DNA of 64,000 nt, taken from Drosophila miranda. Lineage: Eukaryota > Arthropoda > Insecta > Diptera > Drosophilidae. Both the position numbers and the translations under genes were made by a program. The notes under the pieces were generated by a model. It saw only the letters and a list, made by a program, of their open reading frames with translations. It made no database searches and had not been told where the DNA came from. The stretch's first letter is position 1, and every line of letters begins with the position of its first letter. This document shows positions 58,657 through 64,000 of the stretch, in pieces. The stretch covers positions 4,200,001-4,264,000 of the forward strand of contig NC_046673.1 in assembly GCF_003369915.1 (NCBI RefSeq), written 5' to 3'.

Positions 58657-59931
58657 CCCAGCAAACCAACTAACGTGCCTCTTGCGAGAGTTCCGCAAAA
58701 TGCTCGCAAACGAGATCGCAAGCGAGCTTGTGTACGAGCGATATGGTTTTGTGTCGCAAAACGCTCGCAAACGAGCTCGCAAGCGAGCCAAAAATGAGCT
58801 CTACTTCTTGTGTCGCAAAACGCTCGCAAACGAGCTCGCGAGCGGGAGTTTTGCAATAGGAAAGTGCGCTTCGACTGTGCTGCCGGTCGAAAGCCAAAAA
58901 AAAAGCAAGCCTTCGTGTGCCTTCGGTCCGGCAATTCTCCTTCGGCTTTGTGTTCACGTCTCGACAGATGACGTGTCGACAGATTAGTGGTCGAAAAGTC
59001 ATTCGTGTTTTTCTTTTTTTACATGTGTCGAGCATTAGAAACAAGTGCAAATAAAGCGTGCGTTCCTTGCGCCGTCATTTCAATTATTTTCGTCGAACTG
59101 TGCAGTGCTAAGTTAAAAATCTCTACCATCTCTTACGCATTTAAAAGAAATTTCTGCCAATCGGTAAGTACATTATTAATAAAATAAATAAAATGTCTTA
59201 CAAAAGAAAAAGCCGAACATATATCGAACATGTAATTCCCCAATTTTTAATATATTTTATATTTTCTACAGATGCATTTAAACAGAAGTTTGCGCTCGAC
59301 GATCAGGATTTCGACCATACAACTCAAAAATATTTCCAGTATGCTCAGGAACGGAAGGTCAGATTGGAAAAAAGTGATGCAAAAAAACTTAAATTGTAGT
59401 ACATAGTTCATACATATTACATATATACATTAAATTCATTTCATATTACAATTTAAAAATATTTTTTATTACGGAACAAAATGGGAACGGGTCAAAAAAA
59501 AATTCTCGCAAAAACTATTTCTTGCGAGCCTTTTGCGACATCGTTTGCGAGCCTTTTGCGATATCATTTATGATAGCTCGCAAAGGAATCATTTGTGAGC
59601 CTTTTGCGATATCATTTATGAGTCTTTTTTGATACTGCTATGGGCTCGAAAAAAATATTTATTTTGATATTATTTTATATTAAAAACGACTCATAAATGA
59701 TATCGCAAAAGGCTCACAAATGATATCGCAAAAGGCTCATAAATGATATCGCAAAAGGCTCGCAAACGATTCCTTTGCGAGCTATCATAAATGATACTTT
59801 CACTGCCACAAACTGAACGACACAAGTATCATATTTCTATCATACGCGGGTCCGAATGCGAGCGTTTTGTCGGGTTAAGTCTCGCATTTGACTCGTATGC
59901 GATATCATTTGTGAGCGTTTGGTTTGCTGGG
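58657..59931 (+). mobile_element. Element X copy C (no DINE, both ends present)
   Basis: About 1275 bp between CCCAGCAAACC and GGTTTGCTGGG. It keeps the deletion-form internal frame (59193-59399) and both subterminal arrays of TCGCAAA-type words. The uninterrupted T-run at about 59620 (GAGTCTTTTTTGATACTG) is the empty site for the DINE found in copies A and B. The element splits a hAT into two halves. Confidence 0.8.
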
Positions 59932-60633
59932 AAGCTGCAAGAGTGTATTGGTGTGCGCTGTACTGTACAAGAGGCTGCGTGCCTTGTATATGTATATTTT
60001 TCAATAGTTCTTGAAGTCGGAAAAATATTCGACTATGCGACTATGCATTCATGCTTTTCAAAAGTTCATCAAAGACTCTATTTCAGACAAAGATATTGAA
60101 CAAAAATTGGTCAAGAACTGGTCCTTGAGCATGCATAGCGACTCAGTACTCTTTTAAAGTACTCAAAGAATTATAAATGAATTGCGTTACTTTTATGCCT
60201 TCTAACAAATCAATTGATACAAGTGGATAGAACTCTCACTATTGAAGAGTGTAAAAATATGATGCGAGGAGTTTTTAGCTGATTTTATCGAACCACTTTC
60301 AGGACAGTCAGACGAAGAAGTCTTGACAAGGGAAATAGTGGCGTAATCCAATATACGAGTATACCTATGAAAGACGACTTCAATGTTTTGCGCTGGTGGA
60401 ATGAAAACCAATCGCAGCTCCGAATATTATATAAATAAATCTGCAAAATATTTGCAACACCAGCATGGTCAGCTTCCTCCGAAAGAGTGTTTTCCCTAGC
60501 AAGGAACTTAATTTGTGAAAAAAGAAACTCCATTTCAGGCAACGTCGACATGGACAGAACTTTCTCTAAAAATATCCCTAAAATCTCCCGAGAGAACTAC
60601 CCCCAGAACTTTCCTTCAGTTGCAACATATTAG
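59932..60633 (+). pseudogene. hAT transposase 3' half (hATC dimerisation region)
   Basis: About 60372-60410 reads DDFNVLRWWNENQS. 60441-60540 reads ATPAWSASSERVFSLARNLI and CEKRNSISGNVD, the conserved hAT C-terminal dimerisation block. The frame runs on into unrelated sequence and ends TAG at 60631. The section at 59932-60370 is decayed. This is the 3' partner of the half ending at 58656. Confidence 0.8.
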
Positions 60634-60661
60634 TTCTGGTTACTGCAGTAACCGATTACTG

Positions 60662-61144
60662 GCCGATTTTCTGGCCTCGTATTTGTCGGAAACCGAGCAT
60701 CCCACAACTTCGATTCATGGCGATCGACTACAGAGTCAGCGCGAACAGGCTCTGCGCGACTTTAAGACTGGCAAGATGAAAGTGCTCATTGCCACATCGG
60801 TTGCTTCTCGTGGTCTAGATATTAAGAACGTCAAGCATGTCGTTAACTACGATATGCCCAAGACCATTGATGACTATGTTCATCGTATTGGACGCACCGG
60901 GCGTGTGGGAAATTATGGTCGGGCCACTTCGTTCTTTGATCCCGAGCAGGATTCGGGCGTGGCCACAGATCTGGTGAAAATTCTTGAGGGATCTGAGCAG
61001 GTAGTGCCCGATTTTCTACGCGTTTTGAGTGGTGTCGGTGGCCATGGCGGTTGCGGGGCCCAGTTTGGTGGCTATGATGTTCGCGGAAGTGGAAATGTCA
61101 TCCAGGAAGCTTCAACTGTAGAAGATGAACAGGAATGGGACTAG
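60662..61144 (+). pseudogene. vas: vasa fragment: C-terminal helicase domain, 160 codons
   Basis: It encodes the second RecA-like domain of a DEAD-box RNA helicase: ADFLASYLSETEHPTTSIHGD, then motif V VLIATSVASRGLDI and motif VI HRIGRTGRVG, then a Gly-rich tail ending VEDEQEWD-stop. Sequence and ending match Drosophila Vasa, which acts in germline piRNA amplification and translation, as I remember it (its C-terminus ends EEEEQWD). The N-terminal RG tail, the DEAD motif and the whole first RecA domain are missing, so it cannot be an active helicase. The open frame extends upstream to about 60515 through hAT-derived DNA read in another frame. It has no internal stops; a recent origin or selection is possible. 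Confidence 0.85.
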
Positions 61145-61324
61145 GTCGCTCTGACTAAAAAAAACCATTGACTAAAATAAGGCTTATATATAGAAGTAAT
61201 ATATATGTACATATATATATATATGAAGCCTTTATAAACATTAATTGCCCTGCATAAGTTGGCATATTTTCAAATAAAAGAATAATTCATATATGATCAA
61301 TAAAGATAGAAACATACCACGTCA

Positions 61325-61975
61325 ATAATCGAAGGCGAGGGACTCCAAGAAGGAGGACAAAGCTGGCAAGAAAAAGGAGAATGTTTCAGAGACAACTCCA
61401 AAAAAGTTCAAAACCGAACATAGGACCTCAGAGTAAGGTAGGCAGCCGCGATACGATTACACCGAAATTGACGCAGGATTTGACCAAAGCTGACGAGAAA
61501 AAGAATGATCCAGGGATACCGTCAACCCAAGCTGACGTGACAATAAAAAGAAAGGTTCAACGGTTAACGAGGACATGGCAAATCTCCTGATCAGTGATTT
61601 GTTTGTGATGCGGGACCGCAGCCGCAAACCGTAGGAGGCATTCCACCGCAACTCGCATGAGTACCAATACGCGAGGGAGTGGCTTAATAAACTGACAAAT
61701 ATGAAGTGCGACACGATGTCCAAGGCGCGCATGCGCAACGCAAGAAGCGCCTCAACGGGATTTTTAAGCAGATACCCCCAGAAAACTGGAGGATGGACTT
61801 TTCGGACACCACGAATCATGCGTCGAGGCTATAGTTTGGCCTCGAGGCCATGGGACTGAAGACTGGTGCTCCGAGTGTGGCACAGAAAGTGTGCCGATGA
61901 TGCTGGCAGACCCGAAGGTTGGAAAAATTTGCGAAAAAAGTCCCAAAATGAACTAAGAGCACGTCTTTTATAGGC
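61325..61975 (+). pseudogene. Decayed gene fragment, possibly DUF4485-like
   Basis: Frames in order: a Lys-rich stretch (AKDSKKEDKAGKKKEN) at about 61336, then at about 61590 SDLFVMRDRSRKP, AFHRNSHEYQYAREWLNKLT and MSKARMRN, and after a frameshift at about 61740 IFKQIPPENWRMDFSDTTNH. The pattern YQYAREWLNKL...RMRN..L resembles DUF4485, but I am unsure. At least one frameshift and a stop break it. Confidence 0.35.
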
Positions 61976-62327
61976 TGCAATGTCGCAGTAGCCATTCTGC
62001 TGCGTCGCTGCGACTGCGCATTCGTCTTATTTACTGGCGACAATGAAGACTTCGGGTCTGGCGTTCGGGTACTGACGCGTCATCATGAGCCACACGAAGA
62101 GAGAACATTTTTGCACACAATATATTGTGAACGTTAACGTTCCCCCTCGTTTTTTTTTGTCATGCAGCTACCATACATTGACACACAAAAAAATTGGGTT
62201 TTTTCTAGTCTAGTCTAGTCTAGTCCGAAAACTCTCTCTTCGGGTCTTGTTTTACGCTCAGCACAATAGAGAGCGCTTCCCGCTTCTACTTTGATTTTTA
62301 AAAGTGCAAGTGCATTTTTAAATTTTT

Positions 62328-63082
62328 ATACCCGATACTCAAAATGAGTATTGGGGTATATTAGATTTGTGGTAAAAGTGGATGTGTGTAACGTCCAGAA
62401 GGAATCGTTTCCGACCCCATAAAGTACATATATTCTTGATCAGCATCCATAGCCGAGTCGGTTGAGCCCTGTCTGTCTGTCCGTCTGTCCGTCCCTATCA
62501 GCGCCTAGTGCTCAGGACTATAAGAGCTAGAGCAACGACGTTATATATCCGGACTTCTGTGATATGTCACTGCTACAAGTATATTTCAAAACTTTGCCCC
62601 GCCCATTTCCGCCCCCGCAAAGGACGAAAATATGGGGCATCCACAAATCTCAGAGACTAACCAGAGACTAGAGTAACCAACTTTGGTATCCGCACTCCTG
62701 TTAAATCTCACTATAAAACGTATATCTCAGAATTTCGCCCCACCCCCTTCCGCCCCCACAAAGGACGAAAATCTGTTGCATCCACAATATTGCACACTCG
62801 AGAAAACTAAAAACGCAGAATCATAGATAATGACCATATCTATCATATTGCTGAATCTGGATCAGATCGGATCATTTTTGTAGCCAAAAGCAAGAAATCA
62901 ATTTTCTGTGGCTACGCAGCGCCCGACGTTACGCTCAGACTGATTTTCTGTCTCTCTCGCACGCACTCTTTGTCGTGTGGTTCAATATTAGCGGCGTCTG
63001 CCGCAGGAGAGCCAAACTGACTTAGTATCGGGTATAACTGTAGAGTTGCGGTGTCCGCAGCAACTCACAACGTTCCCCCTCG
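62328..63082 (+). mobile_element. DINE-1/Helentron-like element, copy 4 (internally deleted)
   Basis: 755 bp, with the same ends as copies 2 and 3 and the same GAGTTGC/GCAACTC hairpin before CCCCCTCG. It lacks about 360 bp of the centre and has a short (GTCY)n at about 62471-62495. It is flanked by T on both sides (AATTTTT on the left, TTTG on the right), as for copies 2 and 3. Confidence 0.85.
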
Positions 63083-63530
63083 TTTGTAATGTTTTTGAAA
63101 AAATTAATAAATAGCTTTAAAAACGTGTCCTGGAAACCACAAACTTTCTTGCTTTATTAACAATGAATCAATCTATGCACAAACAATTGTTTCATATAAA
63201 TCGGTAAGTTGGTTAAAAAGATATAGCGGTTTGACTTTGGAAAATTGTTGAACCTATTCAGTTGAGCGGAGCTGTAAGTATACAATAAATATATAACACA
63301 AAACCCACCCTTTTCTGCTATCTTGCAAAAGCAGAGAGAGAGAGACAGAGAGACACCAGCTGCGGCTGCGCTGTCGGCTGACGTATTTTTGTTGTACTCA
63401 GAAGCAAGCGCATACAAAATCTCACACATGCAGCGACAGCCGATATATCTCTCTCGCTCTTGCAAGGCAGACCTGCGGCGGCGCGACTGCGCTACTTCGA
63501 AGTCATTTTCGCAAATGGCGGCGCTGCCAA
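63083..63530. other. Intergenic sequence left of the TATA candidate
   Basis: Includes a GA-rich run at about 63333-63352 and GC-rich sequence at 63355-63530. No gene supported. Confidence 0.4.
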
Positions 63531-63533
63531 TTG

Positions 63534-63543
63534 CTATAAAAAG
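63534..63543 (+). promoter_or_regulatory. Candidate TATA box
   Basis: TATAAAAAGG lies in GC-rich surroundings about 30 nt before the CACGCGACTTTA sequence and 111 nt before an ATG in good context (GCACCATGG at 63644-63646). It resembles a standard TATA promoter; no transcript evidence. Confidence 0.4.
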
Positions 63544-63654
63544 GCGAGCACAGTCGAAGCCACGCGACTTTATTTTTTTTTTTTTTAACTGTAAACATCT
63601 ACTCTTCTAAACCTAGTGCGCAGGGAGTCAGCACCGTGCGCACCATGGCACCCC

Positions 63655-63812
63655 AGAACCTCCGCAACCACACTTCTCGGAGCGTAATTGAACCTCCGCA
63701 ACCACTCTTCTTGGAGCGTTATTGAACCTCCGCAACCAAAATTCTTGGAGCGTAATTGAACCTCCGCAACCACACTTCTTGGAGCGTAATTGAACCTCCG
63801 CAACGAATATTC
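63655..63812. repeat. 34-bp minisatellite, about five units
   Basis: Units of 34 bp follow TGAACCTCCGCAACCA then C/T/A variation, TTCTTGGAGCGTAAT. The first unit is joined to the ATG at 63644, making a short frame MAPQNLRNHTSRSVIEPPQP that ends after about 27 codons. Confidence 0.85.
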
Positions 63813-63890
63813 TTCTCGGGGCATGGCTTTTGATTATATTAGTCGGTTTAAATTGTTTAAAACTAAATTATTTAAAAGCTAATTTAAACT

Positions 63891-64000
63891 TCAATTAAAT
63901 AAACCCTCGGCGGGGATGATGCAGGCACGAGTGCTGTCGGCCACCCCGACGGAGGGCAGGCCGTGCTCCTTGCACATGGCCAGGAGGTCCTTGTTGGTCC
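63891..64000 (-). CDS. 3' end of an unrecognised gene (partial, runs off right edge)
   Basis: The last 35 codons before a TGA at 63891-63893 read TNKDLLAMCKEHGLPSVGVA, DSTRACIIPAEG and LFN. GC-rich third positions contrast with the AT-rich DNA to the left and suggest a real host exon. I do not recognise the protein; the NKDLLAMCKEHGLPS stretch is only loosely SAP-like. Confidence 0.45.
   Translation of the reverse strand, partial: TNKDLLAMCKEHGLPSVGVADSTRACIIPAEGLFN

Larger units (their letters stand above)
51700..59760. repeat. Tandem duplication of about 4.03 kb (two units)
   Basis: Unit 1 is roughly 51.7-55.7 kb and unit 2 roughly 55.7-59.7 kb. Matching positions are offset by 4038 at the DINE left end, 4030 from the DINE core to the hAT, 4031 after a one-base A insertion at about 58290, and 4043 after a 12-bp insertion in the GCTCGCAAA array at about 58770. 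Otherwise the units are almost identical base for base, including decayed hAT codons. Each unit contains the DINE, the right end of element X, the 5' half of a hAT and the left part of the next element X, so the exchange happened between X copies. Confidence 0.9.

Overview
This is insect nuclear DNA from a Drosophila X chromosome (Muller element A). The gene content shows it: alpha-actinin, ultraspiracle, the glial receptor moody and its neighbour receptor, the salt-inducible kinase Sik2 and Cyp4ae1, all spliced with short fly-type introns and set in a background of GA/CA/CAG microsatellites and TACATATGTA-type palindromes. The species is not identified. An obscura-group fly is my guess, from how the proteins differ from what I remember of D. 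melanogaster; this is inference only.

Layout. 1-6883 (minus): the 5' coding part of Actn (four exons), running off the left edge. 12212-13672 (minus): intronless usp. 15493-15992 (minus): a small RING-H2 gene. 17986-20550 (minus): moody, whose C-terminal tail is open in two overlapping frames that can be selected by two splice donors 4 nt apart. 22976-24708: a complete S/Paris-like Tc1 element with intact transposase and 234-bp terminal inverted repeats. 26180-27256: a DINE-1/mini-me (Helentron-like) element, then old repeat debris. 30554-32340 (plus): a second rhodopsin-class receptor (CG4313), divergent from moody. 33511-39381 (minus): Sik2, eight coding exons. 41858-44321 (minus): a GPATCH2/GPATCH2L-like nuclear protein gene. 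44867-45919 (minus): a putative enkurin-domain gene. 46104-47731 (minus): Cyp4ae1, carrying a one-base deletion in a C-run that breaks the frame before the haem-binding region.

From about 48.4 kb to 63.1 kb the window becomes a nest of transposons. It holds a fragment of an unclassified transposase, a P-family transposase remnant, three copies of an element with CCCAGCAAACC termini (called element X here), hAT halves, four DINE/Helentron copies and a near-perfect tandem duplication of about 4.03 kb. Just after the hAT 3' end lies a 160-codon fragment of the C-terminal helicase domain of vasa, then another gene fragment. The right edge has a 34-bp minisatellite, a TATA promoter candidate and the 3' end of an unrecognised minus-strand gene.

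The host genes are not an operon; they are a conserved X-linked gene neighbourhood. The two receptors are probably ancient tandem relatives. The strongest items for follow-up are the dual-frame moody tail, the vasa fragment in the transposon nest, the Cyp4ae1 frameshift, and the in-window empty-site evidence for the DINE insertion. All splice sites were placed by eye using GT/AG and frame continuity; exon sums divisible by three support moody (both forms), CG4313, Sik2 and the GPATCH2-like gene.
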